Assembly: GCF_029623755.1 (NCBI RefSeq)
Contig: NZ_CP121106.1
Location: 1,685,001-1,749,000, forward strand
Direction: 5' to 3'
DNA: 64,000 nucleotides
From: Altererythrobacter sp. CAU 1644
GTDB lineage: Bacteria > Pseudomonadota > Alphaproteobacteria > Sphingomonadales > Sphingomonadaceae
The translations under genes were made by a program, and so were the position numbers. Numbering within the stretch: position 1 is the stretch's first letter; the number at the start of each line of letters is the position of its first letter. Below, piece after piece: positions 8,251 through 16,363 of the stretch. A model generated the notes under the pieces. The model was not told the origin of the DNA. It saw only the letters and a list, made by a program, of their open reading frames with translations, and did not search any database.

Positions 8251-9390
8251 ATGAACCAAGTCGCAGAGCTCGCCAATCGTTTGATCGAGGCGCCCAGCGT
8301 GACCCCGGCCACCGGGCTCGTGTTCGACGTGATGGAAGCGATGCTCGCCCCGCTTGGCTTCGCAGTGCACCGCTTCCAGCGCGGCAGCGGGGAGGTCGGC
8401 ACCGACGAGGAAGCCGTAGAAAACCTCTTCGCGATCCGCAACGGTCCGGCCGGTTCGCGCCATTTCGCTTTCGCTGGGCACCTCGACGTGGTGCCCCCGG
8501 GAGAGGGGTGGACCAGCGCGCCTTTCGCTCCCGAAGTGCGCGGCGAATTGCTCTATGGGCGCGGCGCGGTCGACATGAAGGGCGCCATCGCTGCCATGGT
8601 CGCAGCGGCCGAGCATGTACCGCAGGATGCGGGGACGGTCAGCTTCATCATCACCGGGGACGAGGAAGGCCACGCCAAGCATGGCACGCGCGCGCTGATC
8701 GACTTCATGCGCGACAACGATATCCAGCCAGACCTCTGTCTGGTCGGCGAACCGACCAGCGTCCATCGGCTGGGCGACATGATGAAGATCGGGCGGCGCG
8801 GATCGACGATCATCTGGCTCGAGGTCGAAGGGACGGAAGGCCACGTCGCCTATCCGCATCTGGCCGACAACCCGATCCCGCGGATGGTGAAGATCCTGGC
8901 CGAGCTCGATGCGCTGGTGCTCGACGAGGGGACCGACTGGTTCCAGGCCAGCAATCTCGAGATACTCGACATGGAAGTCGGCAATCCTGCGTCGAACGTC
9001 ATTCCGCACCGCGCCAGGGCGCGCGTTTCGATCCGCTTCAACGACTGCCATACGGGCGAGAGCCTCGGCGAAAAAGTGCGCGAGATCGCCGAGCGGCACG
9101 GGGGGACGACCAAGCAGGTGATTTACGGGGAGCCGTTCCTCACGCCGCCGGGCGAATTCTCGCAGATTATTGCGGCGGCGGTGAAGGCGGAAACCGGGCT
9201 GGATCCGGAGCCTTCCACCAGCGGGGGCACGTCGGACGCGCGTTTCCTGCGGGCAGTGTGCCCGGTGATCGAATTCGGTCTGTGCAACGCCACCATGCAC
9301 AAGCGTGACGAAGCTGTGGCGTTGGAGGACCTTGATGCGCTAAGTCGTATCTACACCGCGATCGCAAAAGCGGCGCTGGCAGCAGAATAA
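8251..9390 (+). CDS. dapE: Succinyl-diaminopimelate desuccinylase
   Basis: A 379-residue M20 metallopeptidase-family enzyme of the DAP/lysine pathway, cleaving N-succinyl-L,L-diaminopimelate. Ligand motifs are in place: GHLDVVPPG (His77, Asp79), GAVDMKG (Asp108) and TGDEEG (Glu138-Glu139), and the C-terminal part carries STSGGTSDARF, typical of DapE. dapB, another gene of the pathway, lies 2.8 kb downstream on the other strand. The symporter gene begins 16 bases downstream. Confidence 0.95.
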   Translation: MNQVAELANRLIEAPSVTPATGLVFDVMEAMLAPLGFAVHRFQRGSGEVGTDEEAVENLFAIRNGPAGSRHFAFAGHLDVVPPGEGWTSAPFAPEVRGELLYGRGAVDMKGAIAAMVAAAEHVPQDAGTVSFIITGDEEGHAKHGTRALIDFMRDNDIQPDLCLVGEPTSVHRLGDMMKIGRRGSTIIWLEVEGTEGHVAYPHLADNPIPRMVKILAELDALVLDEGTDWFQASNLEILDMEVGNPASNVIPHRARARVSIRFNDCHTGESLGEKVREIAERHGGTTKQVIYGEPFLTPPGEFSQIIAAAVKAETGLDPEPSTSGGTSDARFLRAVCPVIEFGLCNATMHKRDEAVALEDLDALSRIYTAIAKAALAAE

Positions 9391-9406
9391 AGGGGAGGGT
9401 CGCCTG

Positions 9407-10642
9407 ATGCGCGCCTGGTTTGCAATACCGCTGTGGCAACGCGTGATCGCGGCGCTGGTCCTGGGCGTCCTGACCGGCTGGCTGTGGGGGCCGCAGGCAG
9501 AGAGCATCAAGATCATCGGCGACATCTTTGTCGCTTTCATCAAGATGCTGGTCGTCCCGCTGATCTTCTTCAGCCTGGTCGCCGGGGTCGCCAGTATCGG
9601 CGACCTGCGCAAGCTCGGCAGCGTCGGCTGGCGCGCGCTCCTGCTGTTCGTCGTCACTGGCCAGATCGCGGTCTGGCTCGGGCTGGCGCTGGGCACCTTC
9701 GTGCAACCGGGAATGGGCGTCGATACCTCGATGATCGAAATGGGTGCGGTGCCGGAGCCGAACGAGACGACCTGGCGCGAAATGCTGCTCGGCATGGTGC
9801 CGCAAAGCCCGGTCCAGGTCATGGCGGACGTCAATGTCCTGCCGCTGATCATCTTCTCGATGCTGCTCGGGATCGGCATCCTGATGGCGAAGGAGGATGG
9901 CGAGCCGGTTCTCAAGATCTTCGATTCGGGCGCGATCATCATGCAGAAGGTGACGATGATCGTGATGGAACTGACCCCCTTTGGCGTCTTCGCGCTGATG
10001 GCGTGGGTCGCCGGAACGCTCGGCCTCGATGCGCTGGGCGCGCTCGGTAAGCTTGTGTTCCTCAACTACCTCGGATGCCTTCTGATTATCGGCATCATCT
10101 ACGCCGGCATGATCAAGTTTATCGCGCGCCTGCCGGTGATCGCGTTCTTTCGCGGTATTATCGATCCGATCGCGGTCAGCTATTCCACCGCGAGTTCGAA
10201 CGCGACCCTGCCGGTGACGCTGCGCGCTGCCGAGCGCAACCTCGGTATCAGCAATTCGGTCGCCAGTTTCGTGATCTCGCTGGGCGCGACGATCAACATG
10301 AACGGTACCGCGATGTATCTCGGGCTGGCGACGCTGTTCGGGGCGCAGATCTTTGGCGTTCAGCTCGACATGGGCGACTACATCCTGATCTCGATCCTCG
10401 GTACGCTGGGCGCGGTCGGGGCGGCGGGCATCCCTGGCGCCGGCCTGATCATGATGGCGCTGGTATTCGGCGCAGTGGGCGTGCCGCTCGAAACGATCGC
10501 TTTCGTGGCGGGCGTCGACCGGATCATGGACATGATGCGGACCACGACCAATGTCAGCGGGGACGCAGCGGTCGCTACCACGGTGGCCGCGCTCACCAAC
10601 GAGATCGACCGCGCCGAGATGATCAGCGCGGACGACGTCTAG
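9407..10642 (+). CDS. Dicarboxylate/amino acid:cation symporter (DAACS family)
   Basis: A 411-residue integral membrane transporter of the GltP/DctA family, moving glutamate, aspartate or C4-dicarboxylates with sodium or protons. The family hallmarks are the re-entrant loop serine motif SSNATLPVT (about residue 262), NMNGTAMY (about 296) and a C-terminal DRIMDMMRTTTNVSGD. Eight or so hydrophobic segments are seen. The ribosome-binding site AGGGGAGGG precedes ATG 9407. The exact substrate cannot be assigned. Confidence 0.92.
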   Translation: MRAWFAIPLWQRVIAALVLGVLTGWLWGPQAESIKIIGDIFVAFIKMLVVPLIFFSLVAGVASIGDLRKLGSVGWRALLLFVVTGQIAVWLGLALGTFVQPGMGVDTSMIEMGAVPEPNETTWREMLLGMVPQSPVQVMADVNVLPLIIFSMLLGIGILMAKEDGEPVLKIFDSGAIIMQKVTMIVMELTPFGVFALMAWVAGTLGLDALGALGKLVFLNYLGCLLIIGIIYAGMIKFIARLPVIAFFRGIIDPIAVSYSTASSNATLPVTLRAAERNLGISNSVASFVISLGATINMNGTAMYLGLATLFGAQIFGVQLDMGDYILISILGTLGAVGAAGIPGAGLIMMALVFGAVGVPLETIAFVAGVDRIMDMMRTTTNVSGDAAVATTVAALTNEIDRAEMISADDV

Positions 10643-10645
10643 GGA

Positions 10646-11065
10646 TTATTCTTCCGGCGGCGCCTCGGGTTCGGCCTGGGTCGAGCAATTTTCGCTGCAA
10701 CGCGTTGTCGCCGAAGGGTTGAGCCTGCCGCTCACCCGGATCGTCGCCCCGCTGCCCAGCGTGTAGGAACTGGCGTCGGTATTCTCGAGCGCGTCGCCGG
10801 TGCCGATCACGACCGGCGCCCCGCCTCCGCTGCGCCGTGCGCGGGAATTCGAGGATCGACGCTGCTGGGTCGAGGCTCGCACCGCGCTGCTGGCGGAATT
10901 GATGCTGCCCCTGACCGCATCGCCGAGCGAACGGCTGGCCTTCGCCTGGCCGCTGGTTCCGGACAGGATCACTGCCGTCTCGGCAGCATCCTGAGCATAT
11001 GCGGATGCCGGCATGACGATAGCCCCGCAGGCAATCGCGATAGTCATCACTCGACGGATTGGCAT
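10646..11065 (-). CDS. Uncharacterised secreted protein
   Basis: A 139-residue protein with a signal peptide (residues 1-25, ending ASAYAQD). The mature part is low complexity, rich in Ser, Arg, Gly and Ala (SSNSRARRSGGG), with two cysteines near the C-terminus (TRCSENCSTQ) that could form a disulfide. No family recognised. The start chosen is ATG 11065 (MPIRRVMTIAIACG), because upstream residues are not signal-like and overlap other sequence. It is convergent with the symporter gene (3 bases between stops). Confidence 0.7.
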   Translation of the reverse strand: MPIRRVMTIAIACGAIVMPASAYAQDAAETAVILSGTSGQAKASRSLGDAVRGSINSASSAVRASTQQRRSSNSRARRSGGGAPVVIGTGDALENTDASSYTLGSGATIRVSGRLNPSATTRCSENCSTQAEPEAPPEE

Positions 11066-11127
11066 GAGCTCATCTCCCCCTCTTATCGGGCAAGTGTGAC
11101 CCCATCGGCCGGGATTTACAAGTTGCG

Positions 11128-11775
11128 TCAACGTTTGGGCTTTTCGAGCACCTTCTGCTTGTAGCTGCACAGGTCGACAACCTGGCAGCGCCAGCACTCG
11201 GGCGTGCGGGCTTTGCAAATGTAGCGACCGTGCAGGATCAGCCAGTGATGGGCGTGCAGGCGAAACGGCTGCGGCACGCGCTTTTCCAGCTTGGCCTCGA
11301 CCTGCTCGGGCGTCTTGCCTTTGGCCAAGCCGGTACGATTGCCGACCCGCAGTATATGGGTGTCGACCGCGAAGGTTTCCTGGCGGAACCAGCAATTGAG
11401 CACGACATTGGCAGTCTTGCGACCGACGCCGGGAAGCCGGACGAGATCGTCGCGGGTATCGGGCACCTCCCCGTCATATTCGTCCACCAGCAGCTGCGAG
11501 AGCGCGATGACATTTTTCGCCTTGGAGTTGAACAGGCCGATCGTCTTGATGTGCTCCTTGAGTCCATCCTCGCCCAGATTGAGCATTTGCTGGGGCGTTT
11601 CGACCTTGGCGAACAGCGCGCGTGTCGCCTTGTTCACGCCGACATCGGTCGCCTGCGCACTGAGCGCCACCGCCACCACCAGCTGATAGCAATTGCCATA
11701 TTCGAGCTCGGTCTCCGGTTCGGGATTATCCTCCGCCAGGCGGCGGAAAAACTCGAAGATCTGGTCCTTGGTCAT
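11128..11775 (-). CDS. nth: Endonuclease III
   Basis: A 215-residue HhH-GPD DNA glycosylase/AP lyase for oxidised pyrimidines. The helix-hairpin-helix LPGVGRKTANVV contains the catalytic Lys120; Asp138 follows in VDTHILRV. The [4Fe-4S] cluster ligands Cys187, Cys194, Cys197 and Cys203 have the canonical C-X6-C-X2-C-X5-C spacing. It is the last gene of the overlapping operon that begins with dapB. Confidence 0.97.
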   Translation of the reverse strand: MTKDQIFEFFRRLAEDNPEPETELEYGNCYQLVVAVALSAQATDVGVNKATRALFAKVETPQQMLNLGEDGLKEHIKTIGLFNSKAKNVIALSQLLVDEYDGEVPDTRDDLVRLPGVGRKTANVVLNCWFRQETFAVDTHILRVGNRTGLAKGKTPEQVEAKLEKRVPQPFRLHAHHWLILHGRYICKARTPECWRCQVVDLCSYKQKVLEKPKR

Positions 11776-11798
11776 CAGCGTTTCGTCATTTCGGCAAA

Positions 11799-11894
11799 CT
11801 ATCGAGCTCCCTTGCGGAAGCGCTCCGCAGCAATGCGTCGATCATGGTCTTCGCCCAACTCCCTCGATTTCCGCCAAGCCGCGATTTCGGTCAT
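11799..11894 (-). CDS. Candidate 31-residue microprotein in the dapB-nth operon
   Basis: The ATG at 11894 overlaps the stop of the upstream membrane-protein gene as ATGA, and the frame encodes MTEIAAWRKSRELGEDHDRR and 11 further residues before TAG. The product is charged and probably helical, with no family recognised. It ends 23 bases before nth. The four-base overlap matches the other junctions in this operon, which supports translation, but so short a frame could arise by chance. Confidence 0.4.
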   Translation of the reverse strand: MTEIAAWRKSRELGEDHDRRIAAERFRKGAR

Positions 11895-12241
11895 CGCTTG
11901 GTGGCGCTGCGCATGAAAGGTGCTGCCGCGACAATCCACAACGCCGTCCAAATCATGACCGCGGCGCCTTCCTGTTCGCGGAGCTGCACAGACCAGACCA
12001 GCGGCATCCACACAAGAGCAATCCCCAGGATCATCACGACAGTGCAGGCGAGGGCGAAACGCCATGGCGCTACCGGTCTGACCAGCATGGGATAGAGCAG
12101 CGGGAGAGTAACCGTCGCCACCAATCCTGCCCACAGAGGGGCGCGATAATCCTGCACCGCGGCCGTTTGGCTGATCGAATAACCGATGATGGCCAGGAGG
12201 ACTCCCAGCGCCAGCCCGCACCCTGCAGCCAGGGCCTTCAC
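11891..12241 (-). CDS. Small membrane protein, uncharacterised
   Basis: A 116-residue protein with four predicted membrane helices (about residues 5-25, 36-57, 61-83 and 93-110). The GTG start at 12241 overlaps the dapB stop as GTGA, and its own stop overlaps the next ATG, so it is translated within the dapB operon. No family recognised. It carries no catalytic motif and may be a fast-evolving membrane accessory. Confidence 0.7.
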   Translation of the reverse strand: MKALAAGCGLALGVLLAIIGYSISQTAAVQDYRAPLWAGLVATVTLPLLYPMLVRPVAPWRFALACTVVMILGIALVWMPLVWSVQLREQEGAAVMIWTALWIVAAAPFMRSATKR

Positions 12242-12966
12242 AGGCCCAGCACCTGCTCCATCCTATAGCGGCCGGGCTCTTTGCCGATCAGCCATTCGGC
12301 TGCCTTCACCGCGCCGCGTGCGAAGATCATGCGGTTCTCGGCATTGTGGGTGAGGGTGATCCGCTCCTCGTCGCCGGCGAAAATGACGCTGTGATCGCCC
12401 GCGACCGTACCTCCGCGCAGCGAAGCGAAGCCGATCGCTCCCTCGGCCCGCGCGCCGGTCTGGCCGTCACGCCCGCTTTCCTTGCTGGACGCGAGGTCGA
12501 CCCCGCGCCCGGCAGCGGCTGCTTCGCCCAGGAGAAGCGCGGTGCCCGATGGGGCATCGACCTTCATGCGGTGATGCATTTCGACGATCTCGATGTCCCA
12601 CTCCGGCCCCAGGCGGCTCGCGGCATCGCGGACAAGATGCGCCAGCAACGTCACGCCGAGCGAGGTGTTGCCGGTCTGCAGGATCGGCAGATAGGCGGCG
12701 GAATCGTCGATCATGCGGTGGTGCTCGTCGGTAAGTCCGGTGGTGCCGATCACGATCGGCGTGCCGGCGACGCGCGCCGCCGCGAGATTGGCGGAGAGCG
12801 CTCCTGGTGCCGAGAAATCGACCAGCACCTCGCAGCGCGTGGCGAGCGGGCCGGGCTGTTCGCCCTCGTCGACACCGCCCGAGACTTCGTGCCCCGCTTC
12901 GGCAACCGCCTTGAGCAGCGCCTGCCCCATGCGCCCCTTGTGTCCGATGATTCCGAATTGCGCCAT
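12238..12966 (-). CDS. dapB: 4-hydroxy-tetrahydrodipicolinate reductase
   Basis: DapB reduces the dihydrodipicolinate precursor with NAD(P)H in the diaminopimelate/lysine pathway. Seen are the N-terminal nucleotide-binding motif GHKGRMG (residues 8-14), GTTGL, and the DapB signature EMHHRMKVDAPSGTA with the catalytic histidine. The length of 242 residues is slightly short for the family. The start chosen is ATG 12966 (MAQFGIIGHK), since seven earlier residues do not fit. It is divergent from the sirtuin gene and overlaps the following membrane-protein gene (GTGA). Confidence 0.95.
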   Translation of the reverse strand: MAQFGIIGHKGRMGQALLKAVAEAGHEVSGGVDEGEQPGPLATRCEVLVDFSAPGALSANLAAARVAGTPIVIGTTGLTDEHHRMIDDSAAYLPILQTGNTSLGVTLLAHLVRDAASRLGPEWDIEIVEMHHRMKVDAPSGTALLLGEAAAAGRGVDLASSKESGRDGQTGARAEGAIGFASLRGGTVAGDHSVIFAGDEERITLTHNAENRMIFARGAVKAAEWLIGKEPGRYRMEQVLGL

Positions 12967-13001
12967 TGCGTGACCTCCGTCCGCCATGCTTCATGGGCGG
13001 C

Positions 13002-13718
13002 ATGGCAAACATTCGCAATATCGTTGTCCTGACGGGCGCAGGGATTTCCGCGGAAAGCGGGATCGATACCTTTCGCGATGCGGGAGGCCTGTGGGAGCAA
13101 CATCGGGTCGAGGATGTCGCGACGCCCGAGGGGTTTGCGCGCGACCCGGAACTGGTGCTCGGCTTCTACGACATGCGGCGCGAGGCGCTGCTGACGAAAG
13201 AGCCCAATCTGGCGCATGGAGCCTTGGCGCGGCTCGATGCCGAGTTTTCGGGCGAACTGCTGATCGTCACCCAGAATGTCGACGATTTGCACGAACGGGC
13301 GGGTGCCAAGCGGGTGCTGCACATGCATGGCGAACTCAAGAGCGCGCTGTGCACCTCGTGCGAGATGCGTAGCCCCTGGGATGCGCCGATGTCGGCCAAT
13401 GATACCGGGCAACGCCCGCCGTGCCCGGTGTGCCAGGCGCCGACGCTCAGGCCCGATGTCGTCTGGTTCGGCGAGATGCCCTACCAGATGGAGCGCATCT
13501 ACGCCGCGCTGCGGCAGGCGGACCTGTTCGTCAGCATCGGCACCTCGGGAGCGGTATATCCGGCGGCGGGTTTCGTGCGCGATGCGCGCGACCTCGGTGT
13601 GCGGACGCTGGAGTTGAACCTCGAGCGCAGCGAGGGCTCGCACTGGTTCCACGAATCGCGGCTTGGCAGGGCGGGGGAGTTGGTGCCGCAATGGGTGGAG
13701 GAATTGCTCGGTCGCTGA
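13002..13718 (+). CDS. cobB: NAD-dependent protein deacylase (SIR2 family)
   Basis: A 238-residue sirtuin. The NAD-binding GAGISAESG is at residues 12-20, and TQNVDDLHERAG is followed by catalytic His109 in HMHGE. Zinc ligands are Cys117, Cys120, Cys141 and Cys144. Tyr56 and Arg59 (FYDMRR) form the Y-x-x-R pair of class III sirtuins, which favours desuccinylase/deacylase activity as in SIRT5 and E. coli CobB. ATG 13002 is taken as the start, although ATG 12993 is possible. Confidence 0.94.
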   Translation: MANIRNIVVLTGAGISAESGIDTFRDAGGLWEQHRVEDVATPEGFARDPELVLGFYDMRREALLTKEPNLAHGALARLDAEFSGELLIVTQNVDDLHERAGAKRVLHMHGELKSALCTSCEMRSPWDAPMSANDTGQRPPCPVCQAPTLRPDVVWFGEMPYQMERIYAALRQADLFVSIGTSGAVYPAAGFVRDARDLGVRTLELNLERSEGSHWFHESRLGRAGELVPQWVEELLGR

Positions 13719-13745
13719 TCCGGGTGGAACACGGAACGCTCTTCT

Positions 13746-13816
13746 GGAAAGTGTGACTTTCCGTGAAATGCCTAGGGCGAGGGCGGGTTCTGATACCCCT
13801 GATGTGTGACTTTCCG
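13746..13816. repeat. Palindrome and direct repeat after cobB
   Basis: GGAAAGT GTG ACTTTCC is a perfect seven-base inverted repeat at 13746-13762. Part of it, GTGTGACTTTCCG, recurs at 13804-13816, 53 bases downstream and in the same orientation. The 224-base gap 13719-13942 holds nothing else that I can recognise. It could be an operator or RNA hairpin; no T-tract follows, so a terminator is unlikely. Confidence 0.4.
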
Positions 13817-13942
13817 CTGGAGGTGTGGTCCAGGCAGGATGGAGTGCAGGACAGCGCATCGCCACAATGTGCGATCAAGGGTGTCGAGTAGGAAAGCCTC
13901 TAGGGGAACGTCCGCGCCTTGGTGAACATCGGACCGATCATG

Positions 13943-14485
13943 CTAGCTCTCGATCCCATCCCAATCTCGTAGTTCCCGGCGCATCAAGATATCTCGCTGC
14001 AAGTCATTGCCTATCGCGAAACTGTGCTCGCCAAAGGCTGTAAAGCCCTGCCGGGAGTAGAACTCGATAGCCTTGGGATTGGCTTCCCAAACGCCCAGCC
14101 ATACAGCGTCTGCTCCTATGGCTCTCGCCTCCTCGAGCGCAAACTGAAAGAGCGCCTTGCCAACGCCCGTTCCCTGCATTTCGGTATCGACATAAATGCG
14201 TTCGATCTCCAGCGTTTTGCCTTCAACCGTTTCGGTCTGCGCGCTTCCGTGATTGACCTTCAAGTATCCGGCGACCCCGTTCGCTGTCTCCGCAAAATAG
14301 AAACGCGACCCAGGATTGCTTAACTCGAGCGAGAGTTGCTCATGGGAGAAGGCTCGGCTGAGGTAAGCGGAGAAATCCTCGGGGTTATTGCCGCTTGCGA
14401 AAGTCTGTTCGAAAGTCCTTCGTCCAATATCCGCCAGCGTGGAAAGCCCGTCCAAGTGAACACGCGATATGGAGATGGCTGTCAT
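13943..14485 (-). CDS. GNAT-family N-acetyltransferase
   Basis: A 180-residue protein with the GNAT core: strand ERIYVDTEM leads into the acetyl-CoA pyrophosphate loop QGTGVGK (residues 104-110), and WLGVWEANPKAIEFYSRQGF supplies the terminal strand-helix signature. This resembles small-molecule acetyltransferases of the spermidine/amino-acid type. Its base composition is somewhat more AT-rich than the neighbours. It appears to be a single gene; the acceptor is unknown. Confidence 0.87.
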   Translation of the reverse strand: MTAISISRVHLDGLSTLADIGRRTFEQTFASGNNPEDFSAYLSRAFSHEQLSLELSNPGSRFYFAETANGVAGYLKVNHGSAQTETVEGKTLEIERIYVDTEMQGTGVGKALFQFALEEARAIGADAVWLGVWEANPKAIEFYSRQGFTAFGEHSFAIGNDLQRDILMRRELRDWDGIES

Positions 14486-14553
14486 GGGCTGAACCTACCG
14501 ATTACTCTGCGGCGCGATAATGCGGATCTCGCCATCTGGATTGCAGGGCGCGG

Positions 14554-15321
14554 TTATCTTGCACAAGCCCGACACTTCGGGTCCTTGGCAATCCTGAGCG
14601 TCCGCATGCCGGGCTTCATCCCGTCGAGCAGGTGCAGCTGCCCCCATTGCGGATCGCCGAAGGTGCTCACACCGTCGAGCAGCACGCGCACCGCCTGCAT
14701 CGCGGCAAAGGTGCCGACCCAACCCGCCATCGCGCCCAGCATGCCGTCGGCTGCGCAGGTGTCGCAGTCGTCCGCATCGAAGGCATCGCCGACGAAGCAG
14801 CGATAGCAGGCTTCGTCCGGCAAATGCCCGGCAAAGGCGCCGACCTGCCCCTGGAAGCGCCCGACCGCGGCCGACAGCAACGGAATCCCCGCTGCGACGC
14901 AGGCGTCCGACACAGCCAGTCGCGTGGCGAAATTGTCGGTTCCGTCGAGCACCAGATCGACGCCATTCAGCAACTCCGCCGCATTGCCGGCGTCGATGCG
15001 CTTGTCGCTGATTTCGACCTTAAGTGCCTCGTCGAAATTGGCGAGCCAGCGGCGCGCGGCGACCGCCTTGCCGTGGCCGATATCGCGGGTGGTGAAGATC
15101 GTCTGGCGCTGGAGGTTGCTTGCATCGACGATATCGTCGTCGATCAGAACTAACCGCCCGATCCCCGCCGCGGCGAGATACTGCAGGGCCGGCGATCCGA
15201 TCCCGCCAAGACCGATCACCGCGATGCTCTTGCCTGCCAGCGCCACCTGTCCCGCGCCACCCACCTCGGGCAGCACGATATGGCGGGCAAAGCGGTCCAG
15301 GCGTTCATTGGTCAGCGACAT
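14554..15321 (-). CDS. moeB: HesA/MoeB/ThiF-family adenylyltransferase
   Basis: A 255-residue E1-like enzyme that adenylates the C-terminal Gly-Gly of a sulfur-carrier protein (MoaD or ThiS). The nucleotide loop GLGGIGSPA is near residues 37-45, followed by DDDIVDASNLQRQ and the Arg/Asp-containing DGTDNFATR. Zinc ligands occur as two CxxC pairs (CYRC and CRAC), as in MoeB. It lacks a C-terminal rhodanese domain. No molybdopterin or thiamine genes lie nearby, so moeB versus thiF is not resolved. Start ATG 15321 (MSLTNERLDRFARHI). Confidence 0.85.
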   Translation of the reverse strand: MSLTNERLDRFARHIVLPEVGGAGQVALAGKSIAVIGLGGIGSPALQYLAAAGIGRLVLIDDDIVDASNLQRQTIFTTRDIGHGKAVAARRWLANFDEALKVEISDKRIDAGNAAELLNGVDLVLDGTDNFATRLAVSDACVAAGIPLLSAAVGRFQGQVGAFAGHLPDEACYRCFVGDAFDADDCDTCAADGMLGAMAGWVGTFAAMQAVRVLLDGVSTFGDPQWGQLHLLDGMKPGMRTLRIAKDPKCRACAR

Positions 15322-15429
15322 GGCGAGCGCATACGGTAGTTCTCGGCGCGAGGCGAGTGGGTATGGAAACGCCATGACATTGCTCACTTGATCGGCCAGT
15401 CTCGCCAATATTGCGCGGGGAGAATCGGG

Positions 15430-16203
15430 ATGAGTGAACTGGATGGACGCATCGCCCTTGTAACGGGGGCGTCACGCGGCATTGGCGAAGCGGCGGCGAG
15501 GGCGCTGGCGGCTGCGGGAGCAAGGGTTGCGCTGACCGACCTGTCCGCTCCGACCGGTCTGGCAAGCGAATTGGGCGGAATGGCGCGCGCTCAGGACGTT
15601 ACTTCTGAATCGGATTGGGCCGAGGTGATGGAGTGGCTCAAGGCAGAAGCGGGCGGATTGGATATTCTCGTCAACAATGCCGGCATACTGCAGATGAAGC
15701 CGATATCCGAGACCAGCCTCGAGGAATGGCGCAAGCTCCATGCGGTCAATGTAGAGGGCGTTTTTCTCGGCACGAAGGCGGCAATCCCATTGCTTGCTGA
15801 TCGTGCGCCCAAGTGGAAAGGCGGCACCTCGATAATCAACATGTCGTCGATCATGGGGCTTGTCGGGGGCGCGAATTCCGCCTGCTACAATGCCTCGAAA
15901 GGGGCCGTCCGCATATTTTCAAAGAGCGCGGCGCTGGAACTCGCTCCGATGCGGATCCGGGTGAATTCGATCCATCCGGGCGTGATCGACACTGCGATGG
16001 GCAGCGAGGTGATCGAAGGGGTGTCAGCGGCGACGGGTGTGGGGGCGAATGAGGCCCGGGACCAGATCGCTGCAGCCCACGCCCTCGGGTCAATGGGCGA
16101 GGCGAGCGACATCGGTCATGCAGTGGCCTATCTTGCCTCCGACAAGGCAGCCTTCATGACCGGGAGCGAAATGGTGGTCGACGGCGGATATACTGCCGGC
16201 TGA
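15430..16203 (+). CDS. Short-chain dehydrogenase/reductase
   Basis: A 257-residue classical SDR with cofactor motif TGASRGIG (residues 12-19), NNAG, a catalytic serine in INMSSIMG, and Tyr153/Lys157 in CYNASKG. It ends with DGGYTAG, as is usual. DLSAP after the second strand (Asp at its end) favours NAD(H) over NADP(H). The sequence resembles 3-alpha/20-beta-hydroxysteroid-type or cyclohexanol-type dehydrogenases, but the substrate is not assignable. It is convergent with dnaA across the palindromic array. Confidence 0.88.
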   Translation: MSELDGRIALVTGASRGIGEAAARALAAAGARVALTDLSAPTGLASELGGMARAQDVTSESDWAEVMEWLKAEAGGLDILVNNAGILQMKPISETSLEEWRKLHAVNVEGVFLGTKAAIPLLADRAPKWKGGTSIINMSSIMGLVGGANSACYNASKGAVRIFSKSAALELAPMRIRVNSIHPGVIDTAMGSEVIEGVSAATGVGANEARDQIAAAHALGSMGEASDIGHAVAYLASDKAAFMTGSEMVVDGGYTAG

Positions 16204-16206
16204 GCT

Positions 16207-16285
16207 TGTGAATAAGCATGTCGATAGGCTGTCGATAGCGTGCGAACAGCCTGTCGACAGGGCTGTTCACAACCCTGTCGACATG
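16207..16285. repeat. Phased palindromic octamer array with a DnaA box, 3' of dnaA
   Basis: Four octamers TGTCGAYA begin at 16219, 16230, 16252 and 16276 (spacings 11, 22 and 24 bases, close to whole helical turns). They lie inside an imperfect inverted repeat running from CATGTCGA (16217) to TCGACATG (16285), centred on TGTCGACA at 16252-16259 and flanked by AACAGCC / GGGCTGTT. A perfect DnaA-box match (TTATTCACA, minus strand, 16207-16215) adjoins it. It may be a protein-binding array, an origin element or a bidirectional hairpin between the convergent SDR and dnaA genes. Confidence 0.6.
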
Positions 16286-16363
16286 ATGTTGAGACCCTGT
16301 GGAGCGAACCGAAGGGAGGCGGATGTATTCCCCCGCCTATCCCGGGCCAAATTCCCCTGTTGA

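Noticed and set aside
16207..16300. Calling the array the chromosomal origin outright
   Set aside because: Only one perfect DnaA box is seen, the AT-rich tract is on the far side of dnaA, and without whole-genome skew the call cannot be supported.
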